A DNA stretch of 63,235 bases from Roseofilum capinflatum BLCC-M114 (GTDB taxonomy: Bacteria > Cyanobacteriota > Cyanobacteriia > Cyanobacteriales > Desertifilaceae): NCBI RefSeq assembly GCF_030068505.1, contig NZ_JAQOSO010000102.1, positions 1 to 63,235 of the forward strand. The letters run 5' to 3'. Of the stretch, positions 25,650 to 34,078 are shown piece after piece; the stretch's first letter is position 1, and each line of letters begins with the position of its first letter. A model generated the notes under the pieces. It was not told the origin of the DNA. It saw nothing but the letters and a program-made list of their open reading frames with translations, and searched no databases. Position numbers and translations under genes: made by a program.

Positions 25650-27644
25650 ATGTATTCCTTGCCCCATAGTTACAATACTTTACAAGATATCGTTATTCTA
25701 ATTGTAGATGATAATCCTACAAACTTAAAAGTATTGTCAGATGCTCTTCAAGATTTAGGATGGGAAATTTTAGTCGCAGTTGATGGAGAAAGTGCCATTG
25801 AACAAGTTGAATATGCCAAACCCGACTTAATTCTTTTAGATGTGATGATGCCTGGGATTGATGGATTTGAAACCTGTCGTCGTCTCAAGTCTTCTCCTTC
25901 GACTCAAGATATTCCCATTATTTTTACGACTGCATTGGGAGAAATTGAGGATAAAATGCGGGGTTTTGCTCTTGGTGCAGTTGATTATATTACGAAGCCC
26001 TTTCGTCAAGAAGAAGTATTAGCTCGAATTAATGTCCATCTCCAAATGCGATTGTTGACTCAGAACTTAGAAAAACAGAATCAGCAGCTTCATCATGAAA
26101 TTGAAGAAAGGCAGTTGGTAGAAGCTGCCTTGAAAGAAATGACAGAAGAATTAGAAAAAAGAGTTAAATCTCGAACCCTAGAATTACAACTAGCAAAAGA
26201 AGAAGCCGATCGAGCAAATTGTGCTAAAAGTGATTTTTTGGCGCGTATGAGTCATGAATTGAGAACGCCATTAAATGCAATTTTGGGATTTGCACAGGTG
26301 CTAAAAAAAGAAGATTCAAAAAATCCCAAAAATCGTCAATATTTAGATATTATAATCCATAGCGGTGAACATTTACTGCAATTGATTAACAATATTTTAG
26401 AGTTGTCGAAAATTGAAGCGGGAAAGTCGGAACTTAATGAAGTTAATATTGATTTATGGCAGTTGCTTAAAAGTATCGAGAAAATGCTATCACTGAAAGC
26501 TGAATCGAAACAGTTAACGTTGAGATTTAATCGACTCGATACTGTGGATCGATTTGTTAAAGCTGATGAAGGGAAAATCAGACAGGTTTTGATTAATTTA
26601 ATTGATAATTCAATTAAGTTTACTGAACAAGGATGGATCGAGGTAGAAGTTGACCAATATTGTCCAGAGGATGAACCAGAAGGTGAAAGAGAAAAGAGTT
26701 CTCTAATGTTTAAGATCAAAGATACAGGAGTTGGCATAGACTCAAAAGATGTAGATAATTTGTTTGATGTTTTTTTTCAAACCAATCAAGGAATGAAAAA
26801 TAATCAAGGTACAGGGTTGGGATTGCCGATTACTCGCGAATTTATTAAGTTAATGGGGGGTGATATTTGGGTGAGTAGCACTCTGGGTGAGGGAACAGAG
26901 TTTGAGTTTTATATCCCTGTAAAAACTGCACATTGTGAACCTCAAAGTTGTTTTAAGTCTAATGAAAATATTATTGGTATTTTAGAGAATAAACCTGCTT
27001 ATAAGATTTTGGTAGTAGAGGATCATTGGGCGAATCGAATGTTGCTTGTGAATTTATTAAAACGAATTGGGTTTGAAGTCCAAGAAGCGGTAAATGGACT
27101 CGATGCTATCGAGGTGTGGAAAGCGTGGCATCCGGATTTAATTTGGATGGATATGCGAATGCCGGTGATGGATGGATATGAAGCGACGGAACACATCAAG
27201 TCGTCTCCAGAGGGTAAAGAAACGGTGATTTTGGCTTTAAGTGCGAATGCTTTTGCGGAGGAACAAGAAAAGATGTTGGCTACGGGTTGTGATGATTATT
27301 TGAGTAAGCCATTTGAGGAAGTGGAATTGCTGGAAAAGATGGCTCAATATCTAGATATTGAATATGTTTATGAGGAAGAAAATGTGAGGGCTGAGGAGGA
27401 TGTACGGTTAGTCCCGGAAGCGATCGCCTTAACCCCCGATCGCCTCCAATCCCTCCCTCAACCCTGGCTCGATCGCCTCCATCAGGCAGCCACTGAAGCA
27501 GACAGCGATTTGCTCCTGGATATCATTGCCGAAATTCAAGAGCGCGATCGCCCCTTACACCACACCTTAACTACCCTCGTCAACCGTTTTGACTTCGAGA
27601 CAATTACCGCAGTGACGGAGGCGATCGCCAGCTCAGAAGATTAA
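25650..27644 (+). CDS. REC-HisKA-HATPase-REC hybrid kinase with C-terminal tail domain
   Basis: The 664-residue protein has no membrane helix. REC1 (about 14-130) has VDDNP, LILLDVMMPGIDG and ITKPFRQEE. HisKA (about 195-265) has MSHELRTPLNAIL, and HATPase (about 310-430) has LIDNSIKFTE and GTGLGLPITREF. REC2 (about 450-570) has LIWMDMRMPVMDG and Lys in YLSKPFEE. The last 70 residues (LTPDRLQSLPQPWLDRLHQAA and on to FDFETITAVTEAI) match the tails of kinases at 7.2 and 40.2 kb. The base composition is lower in GC from 25.6 to 27.4 kb than in the tail, where HIP1 sites return. The end overlaps the convergent TPR gene by 4 bp. Confidence 0.92.
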   Translation: MYSLPHSYNTLQDIVILIVDDNPTNLKVLSDALQDLGWEILVAVDGESAIEQVEYAKPDLILLDVMMPGIDGFETCRRLKSSPSTQDIPIIFTTALGEIEDKMRGFALGAVDYITKPFRQEEVLARINVHLQMRLLTQNLEKQNQQLHHEIEERQLVEAALKEMTEELEKRVKSRTLELQLAKEEADRANCAKSDFLARMSHELRTPLNAILGFAQVLKKEDSKNPKNRQYLDIIIHSGEHLLQLINNILELSKIEAGKSELNEVNIDLWQLLKSIEKMLSLKAESKQLTLRFNRLDTVDRFVKADEGKIRQVLINLIDNSIKFTEQGWIEVEVDQYCPEDEPEGEREKSSLMFKIKDTGVGIDSKDVDNLFDVFFQTNQGMKNNQGTGLGLPITREFIKLMGGDIWVSSTLGEGTEFEFYIPVKTAHCEPQSCFKSNENIIGILENKPAYKILVVEDHWANRMLLVNLLKRIGFEVQEAVNGLDAIEVWKAWHPDLIWMDMRMPVMDGYEATEHIKSSPEGKETVILALSANAFAEEQEKMLATGCDDYLSKPFEEVELLEKMAQYLDIEYVYEEENVRAEEDVRLVPEAIALTPDRLQSLPQPWLDRLHQAATEADSDLLLDIIAEIQERDRPLHHTLTTLVNRFDFETITAVTEAIASSED

Positions 27645-28297
27645 GAGCGCAACTGCTGCAAATATCCCTCAATTCTCTGCGCTTGCCCCACATTGCCCTG
27701 TTGTTGAAACAAAACATAAGCCCTTTCCAAACTCGCCACAGCTTGGGGAATTTGTTCTTGCTGATGCAACACCACCCCCAAATTGGCATAGGCTTGGGCA
27801 AACTCTGGATTGATTCGGATCGCCTGATTCCAAGCGGCGATCGCCCCCTCAAAATCTTCAAGGAGCGCCAGCGCATTAGCCAAATTGTAATAAGCCTTAT
27901 CATAATTGGGCTGTATCTCAACCGCCCGTTGATACTTTTCAATGGCTCCATCGAGCTGATTTTGACGAATCAAAACATTGCCCCAATTAAAATAGGCTTC
28001 TCCTAACTGCGGATCAACCTGCAACGCTTGCTGATAGGCGGCGATCGCCCCTTCTCGATCCCCCCGCTCCATCAACGCCACCCCCAAATTCACATACACC
28101 TGAGCCAACTGGGGATTTAACCGCAAAGCCTCCCGATATTGGGCGATCGCCTCCTCCACTAACCCTTCCTGTTGCAACACTACGCCAAAGCGATAGAAGT
28201 CATCCGCGCTCGGTTCCTCAGCCGACGACAGAGCCGGAAAACCCATTCCCAAGGCGATCGCCAAAACCGTTCCCCAAACCACACCATTACCATTCAT
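27641..28297 (-). CDS. Exported tetratricopeptide-repeat protein
   Basis: The protein is 218 residues from ATG 28297, which has a GGGAG ribosome site; an ATG at 28315 has none. A signal peptide (residues 1-26, ending ALSSAEE) precedes five consecutive 34-residue TPR units (about 35-205), each with the A..Y...L...P pattern, such as EEAIAQYREALRLNPQLAQ and EGAIAAWNQAIRINPEFAQ. It is therefore likely a periplasmic or membrane-attached scaffold; the partner is unknown. It lies 36 bp downstream of queA on the same strand. Confidence 0.85.
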   Translation of the reverse strand: MNGNGVVWGTVLAIALGMGFPALSSAEEPSADDFYRFGVVLQQEGLVEEAIAQYREALRLNPQLAQVYVNLGVALMERGDREGAIAAYQQALQVDPQLGEAYFNWGNVLIRQNQLDGAIEKYQRAVEIQPNYDKAYYNLANALALLEDFEGAIAAWNQAIRINPEFAQAYANLGVVLHQQEQIPQAVASLERAYVLFQQQGNVGQAQRIEGYLQQLRS

Positions 28298-28333
28298 CGT
28301 TATATTGTCTCCCATTTGAACTTATGTTCTTGT

Positions 28334-29545
28334 TCAGACGATTAATCGAGCCTCCGGTAAGATTAGCATCGCATCCCCAAACGAATAAAATCGATATTTC
28401 TGGGCGATCGCCTCCTGATATAACTCCAAAAGTCGAGATCGACCCACCAAAGCACTCACCAACATCAACAAACTCGAACGCGGCAAATGGAAATTCGTAA
28501 TCAACCCCTCAACCACCTGCCACTCATACCCCGGATAAATAAATAGATCCGTCTTTCCATAAAACCCAGATTTACCCCCAGATGTAGGGGCAGGTTCACC
28601 TAATTTTTCGTCAGGTGTAGGGGCGGGTTTACTTAATTTTTCCTCTTCCAAGCCAGATCTTGGTAAACCCGCCCTTACGGAACCCGCCCCTACAGAACCC
28701 CGATCCTTCCACCAATGAGCCGCCCCCTCCAACGCCCTCACCGAAGTCGTCCCTACCGCAATAACCCGTCCGCCCCGCTCCTGCGCCTCCCGCACCTTCC
28801 GCCAAGTCTCCCCAGACACCTCCAACCACTCCTCATGCATCTGATGCGTGCGAATATCACTCACCTCCACCGGGCGAAACGTCCCCACCCCCACATGCAA
28901 CGTCACCATCGCCCGCTCGATCCCCAAATCATCCAACTGCCCCAGCAACCGAGGCGTAAAATGCAAACCCGCCGTCGGCGCAGCCACCGAACCCGCCGCC
29001 TGTGCATACACCGTCTGATACTGATCCGGCACAGCTTGTGTATCCGTCACATAAGGCGGAAACGGCACATAACCATAATCATCCAACAGATCCTGTAACT
29101 CTTGATCCCCAGATAACTCAAACTCCAAAAAGCGCCCTCCAGTCGCCTCATCCGTTCCCCGGATCTTCGCCTTTAATGGAGGTAAATCCAGATCCTCATG
29201 GGCAGAAAACTCAACCACCGCCCCCGGTTTCAACCGTCGTCCCGGCTTCACCAGAGCCAACCACACCTGACGCTCCACCCTCTCCAACAGCAGCGCCTCC
29301 ATCTCCATCCCCGTAGACTTACAGCCATACAACCGTGCCGGGATCACCCGCGTATTATTCATCACCAATAAATCCCCAGGGCGCAACCATTGGGGCAACT
29401 CCCGAAACACCCCATGATGACACCCCATGGGGGAGTCCACCACCAACAACCGCGAGCTATCCCTAGGACTCACCGGATTTTGGGCAATACACCCCTCCGG
29501 CAAAACATAATCATAAGCATCCAAATCATAATCCTGAGAATTCAT
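28334..29545 (-). CDS. queA: tRNA S-adenosylmethionine ribosyltransferase-isomerase QueA
   Basis: QueA transfers and isomerises the ribosyl part of SAM to build epoxyqueuosine in the tRNA wobble position. Recognisable blocks are YVLPEGCIAQNPVSPRDSSRL (residues 13-33), GDLLVMNNTRVIPARL, the GSVAAPTAGLHFT motif (about 185) and ITNFHLPRSSLLMLVSA near the C-terminus. The 403 residues exceed the usual 340-360. The excess is a Gly/Ser/Lys/Pro-rich stretch at about residues 281-323, between VRALEGAAH and TDLFIYPGYEW, encoded by a dispersed repeat (28575-28700). The flanking catalytic blocks are intact, so the enzyme is probably functional. Confidence 0.95.
   Translation of the reverse strand: MNSQDYDLDAYDYVLPEGCIAQNPVSPRDSSRLLVVDSPMGCHHGVFRELPQWLRPGDLLVMNNTRVIPARLYGCKSTGMEMEALLLERVERQVWLALVKPGRRLKPGAVVEFSAHEDLDLPPLKAKIRGTDEATGGRFLEFELSGDQELQDLLDDYGYVPFPPYVTDTQAVPDQYQTVYAQAAGSVAAPTAGLHFTPRLLGQLDDLGIERAMVTLHVGVGTFRPVEVSDIRTHQMHEEWLEVSGETWRKVREAQERGGRVIAVGTTSVRALEGAAHWWKDRGSVGAGSVRAGLPRSGLEEEKLSKPAPTPDEKLGEPAPTSGGKSGFYGKTDLFIYPGYEWQVVEGLITNFHLPRSSLLMLVSALVGRSRLLELYQEAIAQKYRFYSFGDAMLILPEARLIV
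28575..28700. repeat. Repeat insertion inside queA
   Basis: Two direct copies of gtaggggc(a/g)ggttyacytaattttt lie at 28584-28610 and 28617-28643, 33 bp apart. They are followed by two inverted copies, ggtaaacccgcccttac (28662-28678) and ggaacccgcccctac (28679-28693). The insert is a multiple of three in net effect and contains no stop in the queA frame. It encodes about 43 extra residues. Confidence 0.8.
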
Positions 29546-29600
29546 CTGATCCCCGCCCTCAATTCATCACTCAATTACCAATCCAAACTCTCTTAAAATA

Positions 29601-29749
29601 CCCCATCCCCTATTGCCTATTGCCTATTGCCCATCCCCTATTGCCTATTGCCTATTGCCTATTGCCTATTGCCTATTGCCTTTCCCCCATTCCCTATTCC
29701 CCATTCCCTATTCCCCATTCCCTATTCCCCATTCCCTATTCCCCATCCC
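29601..29749. repeat. Heptamer tandem-repeat array
   Basis: The first half repeats the 7-mer cctattg about nine times with one interruption. The second half alternates attccct and attcccc, giving a 14-bp period. The array fills the centre of the 322-bp spacer between queA and the gene at 29868. The flanks (29546-29600 and 29750-29867) show no gene. Short open frames across it, rich in Pro-Ile/Leu-Pro, are repeat artefacts. Confidence 0.9.
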
Positions 29750-29867
29750 CCACCCACAATTGGGGGAATCTACCCAGGTAACATCGGGGAACTCTCCCCT
29801 ACTCATGATCCCCGCTAACCAGAGAAAATGAAACTGTAGCATTTGCTAGGTTAACCGGGAAAAACTT

Positions 29868-30257
29868 ATGGACTATCTTTACTACCTCGCGAATGCCAGC
29901 TTAACCCTCCGGATTATTGAATATCTGAACCTTTCACCTCAATTCCAGGTCGATTTTGTTACCGTTATTCATCAAATCGATGGTTGGGTCATCCGGATCA
30001 AGCTGGCCCGAGAACTCAACACCCAAGACGCTGGTAACTTCCGTGCCGTCCTCAATGAATTAGGATTTGCCTATCAACCCGAAATTCGGGTGCAAATGGC
30101 CCTATGGAGTCTAGAAACCGGCCAATCTGCCACCCATGTCATGCGTCGTTACCAAGTGGCCGTCGTCTCTCATGGACGACCTAACCGTATCGAAGTTGAA
30201 ACCTTCCGCAAACAATTTGTGATGGGATTAGGCTATTGTCCAGAAACTTTAGCCTAA
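29868..30257 (+). CDS. Conserved protein of unknown function
   Basis: The 129-residue soluble protein begins MDYLYYLANASLTLRIIEYL and has a mixed alpha/beta pattern (VDFVTVIHQIDGWVIRIKLAREL, then NFRAVLNELGFAYQ). No signal peptide, membrane helix or catalytic motif is visible. It starts at ATG 29868 and stands alone between two spacers. The even codon use and HIP1-poor but normal composition suggest a native gene. I do not recognise the family, and no function is proposed. Confidence 0.75.
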   Translation: MDYLYYLANASLTLRIIEYLNLSPQFQVDFVTVIHQIDGWVIRIKLARELNTQDAGNFRAVLNELGFAYQPEIRVQMALWSLETGQSATHVMRRYQVAVVSHGRPNRIEVETFRKQFVMGLGYCPETLA

Positions 30258-30382
30258 TTCCTAACCAATCAACAACCTCAACGAGCTATAATGCAGCCAG
30301 CTATGAGAATACCTGATTAAAACAATGAGTCTAACCCCCTAGCGATTTGCCTAGAAGGAATTTAAGAGATTCACCAGGGGGA

Positions 30383-30414
30383 TTGACACACTTCAGGGAG
30401 ACTACTGCTATAAT
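30383..30414 (+). promoter_or_regulatory. Promoter of the RTX gene
   Basis: TTGACA (30383-30388) and an extended -10, TGCTATAAT (30406-30414), are both perfect, with a 20-bp spacer that is longer than optimal. The extended TGN may compensate. Transcription would start near 30421, giving a 44-nt leader. Confidence 0.55.
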
Positions 30415-30464
30415 CTTCTAGGCGTACACCATAACCATAGCCATAGAGTGAGGAGTGATTGATT

Positions 30465-31475
30465 ATGGTATTTATACCCGGTACTGTTCCTGTTCCGTCT
30501 CCTGGGCCCTTTCAGCCCGCCGTATCTGCACCCAATTTACCCGGTTTGCCCGGCGCGATTCCTGTACCTCCCTTCCCAACTGGTACAATTCCCACCGTTT
30601 TAACCAACGATCCCACAGGGGTTAATGGCCTATCTCGGACTGTTGCCACCCCAACGCCTCCTGGTTTAGTTAACCCTCCAATTACAGCACCCATTAATGA
30701 CTATGTGAGTCTAGCGGGGAACTTTGCCACCGGTACTGGTGGACTCTGGATGCTTGAAGGTGACGATACAGTAGTTGCTTCTGTAGGGAACCAACGGATC
30801 TTAGGTAACTCAGGTGATGACCTGCTGTTTGGGGGGAATGACCAAGACAAACTAGCCGGTGGACAAGGCAGTGATATTCTTGTCGGTGGTTTTGGCAAAG
30901 ACTTACTCCTAGGAAACTTGGGTAGTGATGGTCTCGTAGGTAATGAAGATGAAGATACCTTACGAGGAGGCCAAGGCAATGATGTGCTTGATGGTGGATC
31001 TGGAAACGACTGGCTCTTTGGTGACTTCGGTGTGGACGAACTGACCGGTAGCGACGGTTTCGATACGTTTGTTATCCGTGCCAATGAACCCAACCCCTTA
31101 GCCGGAGTTCGGTATGTGAATCCTAACTTGTCTCCTAACGATCCCGATTACGTCGTCTTCGACCCAGGTATTGGCCCCGTTGACCCCGGTAATCCCTTTG
31201 CTGCTGATGTGATCACGGATTTCAATCCCCAAGAAGATAGGTTGGGGCTTGATAATGGTGTAGTCTATGCGAATCTCAGATTTGATACCGGTCAAAATAT
31301 TACTGGAGGTTCCTCGAACGATACAGTGATCTACAACAACCAGACCAACAGTGTACTGGCGGTACTTGCAGACTATACCTTGGGTATTAATAGCTTTGAT
31401 GTCATTACCCTAACTCCGTTCCAACAAAATCTGGGATCGGATTTCTTTGGCCCCTTTATTGATGGCACAGTCTAG
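30465..31475 (+). CDS. RTX (hemolysin-type calcium-binding) repeat protein
   Basis: The protein is 336 residues from ATG 30465, which has GAGGAG 10 bases upstream; the TTG at 30459 is less likely. Residues 1-75 are Pro-rich and low in complexity. From about 100 to 205 there are ten or so nonapeptide GGxGxDxLx units (GGNDQDKLA, GGQGSDILV, GGQGNDVLD, GGSGNDWLF), which form a calcium-binding parallel beta roll. The C-terminal region (ADVITDFNPQEDRLGL and beyond) resembles the end domain of serralysin-type RTX proteins. There is no signal peptide, as expected for type I secretion. No secretion genes are adjacent. Its promoter and terminator make it a single-gene unit. Confidence 0.88.
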   Translation: MVFIPGTVPVPSPGPFQPAVSAPNLPGLPGAIPVPPFPTGTIPTVLTNDPTGVNGLSRTVATPTPPGLVNPPITAPINDYVSLAGNFATGTGGLWMLEGDDTVVASVGNQRILGNSGDDLLFGGNDQDKLAGGQGSDILVGGFGKDLLLGNLGSDGLVGNEDEDTLRGGQGNDVLDGGSGNDWLFGDFGVDELTGSDGFDTFVIRANEPNPLAGVRYVNPNLSPNDPDYVVFDPGIGPVDPGNPFAADVITDFNPQEDRLGLDNGVVYANLRFDTGQNITGGSSNDTVIYNNQTNSVLAVLADYTLGINSFDVITLTPFQQNLGSDFFGPFIDGTV

Positions 31476-31500
31476 TTATCAGAAAAATGGGTCTAAAACC

Positions 31501-31517
31501 CCGTTCTTCTAGAACGG
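31501..31517. other. Short perfect hairpin downstream of the RTX gene
   Basis: CCGTTCT-TCT-AGAACGG, a 7-bp stem with a 3-nt loop, lies 26 bp after the RTX stop codon. No U-tract follows, so it may stabilise or process the mRNA 3' end. Confidence 0.5.
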
Positions 31518-31552
31518 TGAGTATGTCAACCCCTAATTTAATTCCCATGAGC

Positions 31553-31584
31553 GGCTATCCTATCGGTTTAGGATAGCCCTTTTT
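31553..31584 (+). terminator. Rho-independent terminator of the RTX gene
   Basis: GGCTATCCTA (31553-31562) pairs perfectly with TAGGATAGCC (31569-31578) across a 6-nt loop and is followed by CTTTTT. It points in the RTX direction. The stop codon of the convergent cyclase lies inside the stem region (31568-31570). Confidence 0.85.
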
Positions 31585-32962
31585 GTTGTTGCAGTTTACG
31601 GATTAAAAAATAGGTTTTCATGAGACCTTTGCCTTTGATGGGAATTTCTCCCCGTTCTTGAAAGTGATATTTTCCTTGGAGCTTTTCATAGGTGGATTGA
31701 CTGACCTGAATCGTGCCAGGGAGACCGTGGGATTCCATGCGACTGGCGGTATTGACGGCATCTCCCCAAAGATCGTAACTAAATTTTTTTGTGCCGATGA
31801 CTCCGGCAACGACGGGCCCGGTATTGATACCAATGCGGATTTTAAAGTGTTCTTGAGATTGGTGATTAAATTCTTCGATCGCCCCTTGCATCTCTAAGGC
31901 CATATTGGCGATCGCCTCTGCATGATCGCTGCGCTCCATGGGAATTCCTCCAGCAACCATGTACGCATCGCCAATGGTCTTGATTTTCTCTAGATGGTGC
32001 TTTTGAGTCAGAGCGTCGAAGCGAGAAAAAATTTCATTGAGAAACTCAACTAATTCAGAGGGTGAAAACCGCTCGGCCAGCTCGGTAAACCCCACTAAGT
32101 CGGCAAACAGAATGGTGACTTCGGTAAAGCCATCGGCAATGGTAGATTGGCCGTTTCTCAATTGAGAGGCGATCGCCTCTGGCAAAATGTTAAGCAATAA
32201 GCGCTCCGATTTTTCTTGCTCCTCATGTACTCGACAGAACATTTGATGAAAAGCTTGCATGACTGCGCCTAATTCATCAGAGCGTTCCGTAGAGAAGGAA
32301 TAAAACTGTTGCTCAACCCGACGGCGATCGGGATGAGATAAGGCCTCTCCTGCGGCGATTAAATCATCTCGTAGGCGTAAAATGGGGATAATTACCGTTA
32401 TGCCTAAGACCAATAAGGTTGAGGAGGTGACCACCACAGCAATAATGATCACTAATCCTAGAATGCGCCATTTATAGGCATTGAGCAAGGGTTGAATCCG
32501 TTCAGCATTGTGGCGTGCCACTAGGGTATAGTCAATGCCTAAATAGTCTCCAGACCAAGCCACATCATAACGCAGTTGGTTCCAGGTGCGATCGCGGACA
32601 ACCCAATCCTGTTGGCTTTGCTCAAAGGAAATTTCTGGTAACTCCCCCAACTCAAAAACCGCTTCTCCGGTGCGATCGTAAATCGTAATCCCCACAATAA
32701 TCGAATCTTGAGTCAGGGTTTGCACCTTTTGATGAAATTCTGGATCGGCATACATTTCTGGCGAACTTAACCGGACAATCGAATCAATAATGGCCCAAGA
32801 GACCTCTTCGAGTTGTCTTAATTCTTGTCGTTCTTGCCGATAATAGGACGGAATTAAAATAATCCCTTCAATAGCCATTAAACTCACAAACACCCAACCC
32901 GCAATCTTACGGGATAACTGAGCGCTCAACAGGTGAACTAAGGTCGAAAACCGAATAGACAT
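31568..32962 (-). CDS. Membrane adenylyl cyclase with HAMP domain
   Basis: The 464-residue protein has TM1 (about 20-40), a short extracytoplasmic region (about 42-165), TM2 (about 166-192), HAMP (about 193-250) and a class III cyclase domain (about 265-455). Key residues are present: Asp in ILFADLVGFT, Lys in EKIKTIGD, Asp in TIGDAYMV, adenine-selecting Asp in YDLWGD and Asn/Arg in NTASRMES. It should make cAMP. The sensor part is too small for a full Cache domain and its signal is unknown. The catalytic half is close to that of the cyclase at 23.2 kb, but the input is different. Confidence 0.92.
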   Translation of the reverse strand: MSIRFSTLVHLLSAQLSRKIAGWVFVSLMAIEGIILIPSYYRQERQELRQLEEVSWAIIDSIVRLSSPEMYADPEFHQKVQTLTQDSIIVGITIYDRTGEAVFELGELPEISFEQSQQDWVVRDRTWNQLRYDVAWSGDYLGIDYTLVARHNAERIQPLLNAYKWRILGLVIIIAVVVTSSTLLVLGITVIIPILRLRDDLIAAGEALSHPDRRRVEQQFYSFSTERSDELGAVMQAFHQMFCRVHEEQEKSERLLLNILPEAIASQLRNGQSTIADGFTEVTILFADLVGFTELAERFSPSELVEFLNEIFSRFDALTQKHHLEKIKTIGDAYMVAGGIPMERSDHAEAIANMALEMQGAIEEFNHQSQEHFKIRIGINTGPVVAGVIGTKKFSYDLWGDAVNTASRMESHGLPGTIQVSQSTYEKLQGKYHFQERGEIPIKGKGLMKTYFLIRKLQQQKGLS

Positions 32963-33051
32963 CCATAAGATCCTAAGAATACAAGCTCAGAGATCTCTAC
33001 ATCCAAGATCCCCATTTATCATGATGTCACCCAAAGTTAAACGGCTGCTGA

Positions 33052-33951
33052 ATGGATGCAGATGCAGAGAGAGACTGGGAATCAGCTACCATAAGTCTAG
33101 ACCAACCTCAGTGCATCTTATGGGGTCTGGAAATTTTTCACCCTCAGTTACCCCTTGCTATCCCTATGCTAGAGCAACAACCCAAACCCGATCCCCCAAC
33201 TGAGACTGTATCCCCTCCCTGGTTCCACGATCCTCCCCATCCCAAGGATTCAGGACTGTTTCTTTCCGAAGCTGTTTTTAACCGCACCCTGCTGCTACTC
33301 CCTCTGGTGGGGTACACGCTCTTGGGTTTAACCGTGATTCATACCGTGATTCTGTTCATTCCTTTCCAACCCTTGAATGCGGTTTGGGTGCTGGAAACCA
33401 TGGGACATTTGGTTGAGGGATGCTGGTTTCCGTTATTGGGATTGGCATGTATTCTTTATGGTCGCTGGGGTTATGTCGATCGCTGGGAATTGAGGTTATG
33501 GCGTTTTTTGTCTCGGATGACCTTGTGGGTGGGTTTGGGCTATTTATTGATGGTTCCTGTGGGGATTCGCCAAACTTGGCAGATTGATGGGATGAACCAG
33601 ATTCAGTTACAGGCCCAAATGGCTGAATATAATCAGGTGTTTGTCCAGGCTCAGGAGCGTCTTGAACAAAGCCAATCTTTAGAAGATTTAAATGAATTAA
33701 GGGTTTGGATGTTTCCCGATCGCCTCTTACCGATCCCTGATAATGCCCAAGAGCTGAAGGAACAATTACAGCAGGAATTAATCCAGACTCAGGCTCAGTG
33801 GGAGGAGCAGTTAGAGAGTCAGGGGAGAGGCAGACGGTTGACCCTGATTAAACAGTCGGTTAAGTGGAATTTAGGGGCAATTCTGGCGGGAGTGGCGTTT
33901 TTGTGGTTTTGGAATAAGACTCGTTGGAGTCGTCATGTGCGGTTGCGTTGA
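33052..33951 (+). CDS. HpsJ-like membrane protein
   Basis: The protein has 299 residues from ATG 33052; ATG 33166 (MLEQQPKP) may be the real start, since residues 1-38 look unconserved. It has four hydrophobic helices (about 80-105, 118-140, 160-180 and 278-295) and a Gln/Glu-rich coiled coil between the third and fourth (LQAQMAEYNQVFVQAQERLE and on). The layout and the LLMVPVGIRQTWQI block resemble the HpsJ family, linked to hormogonium polysaccharide genes in filamentous cyanobacteria. No other hps gene is nearby, so the assignment rests on similarity alone. Confidence 0.65.
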   Translation: MDADAERDWESATISLDQPQCILWGLEIFHPQLPLAIPMLEQQPKPDPPTETVSPPWFHDPPHPKDSGLFLSEAVFNRTLLLLPLVGYTLLGLTVIHTVILFIPFQPLNAVWVLETMGHLVEGCWFPLLGLACILYGRWGYVDRWELRLWRFLSRMTLWVGLGYLLMVPVGIRQTWQIDGMNQIQLQAQMAEYNQVFVQAQERLEQSQSLEDLNELRVWMFPDRLLPIPDNAQELKEQLQQELIQTQAQWEEQLESQGRGRRLTLIKQSVKWNLGAILAGVAFLWFWNKTRWSRHVRLR

Positions 33952-33974
33952 CAATGGGTCATTTAAAATAGGGC

Positions 33975-34046
33975 TTTGTTTGTAGTAAGCACGAAGAGTG
34001 CTTAAAAGCCTAGCTGGAGATTGCTCAAGCAATCACTACAAACAAA
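33975..34046. mobile_element. 72-bp palindromic element of three nested stems
   Basis: A perfect 12-bp terminal stem (TTTGTTTGTAGT at 33975-33986 and ACTACAAACAAA at 34035-34046) encloses two hairpins that abut it: AAGCAC-gaaga-GTGCTT (33987-34003) and GATTGCT-ca-AGCAATC (34019-34034). A 15-nt unpaired bridge joins them. The whole can fold as a three-way junction in DNA or RNA. It lies between convergent genes. Confidence 0.75.
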
Positions 34047-34078
34047 CTCTAATGCACCAAATTAGCTGAAACAATCCA

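Noticed and set aside
28715-29316. Plus-strand frames of 104-127 residues opposite queA
   Set aside because: Arg/His/Pro-rich translation with no domain pattern, fully inside the queA gene on the other strand.
29601-29749. Possible CRISPR array
   Set aside because: Units are 7 bp with no unique spacers of 30-40 bp and no cas genes; the same holds for 37723-37920.
29613-29831. Overlapping 63-72-residue frames next to queA
   Set aside because: Again an artefact of the heptamer array, with no start signal or folded composition.
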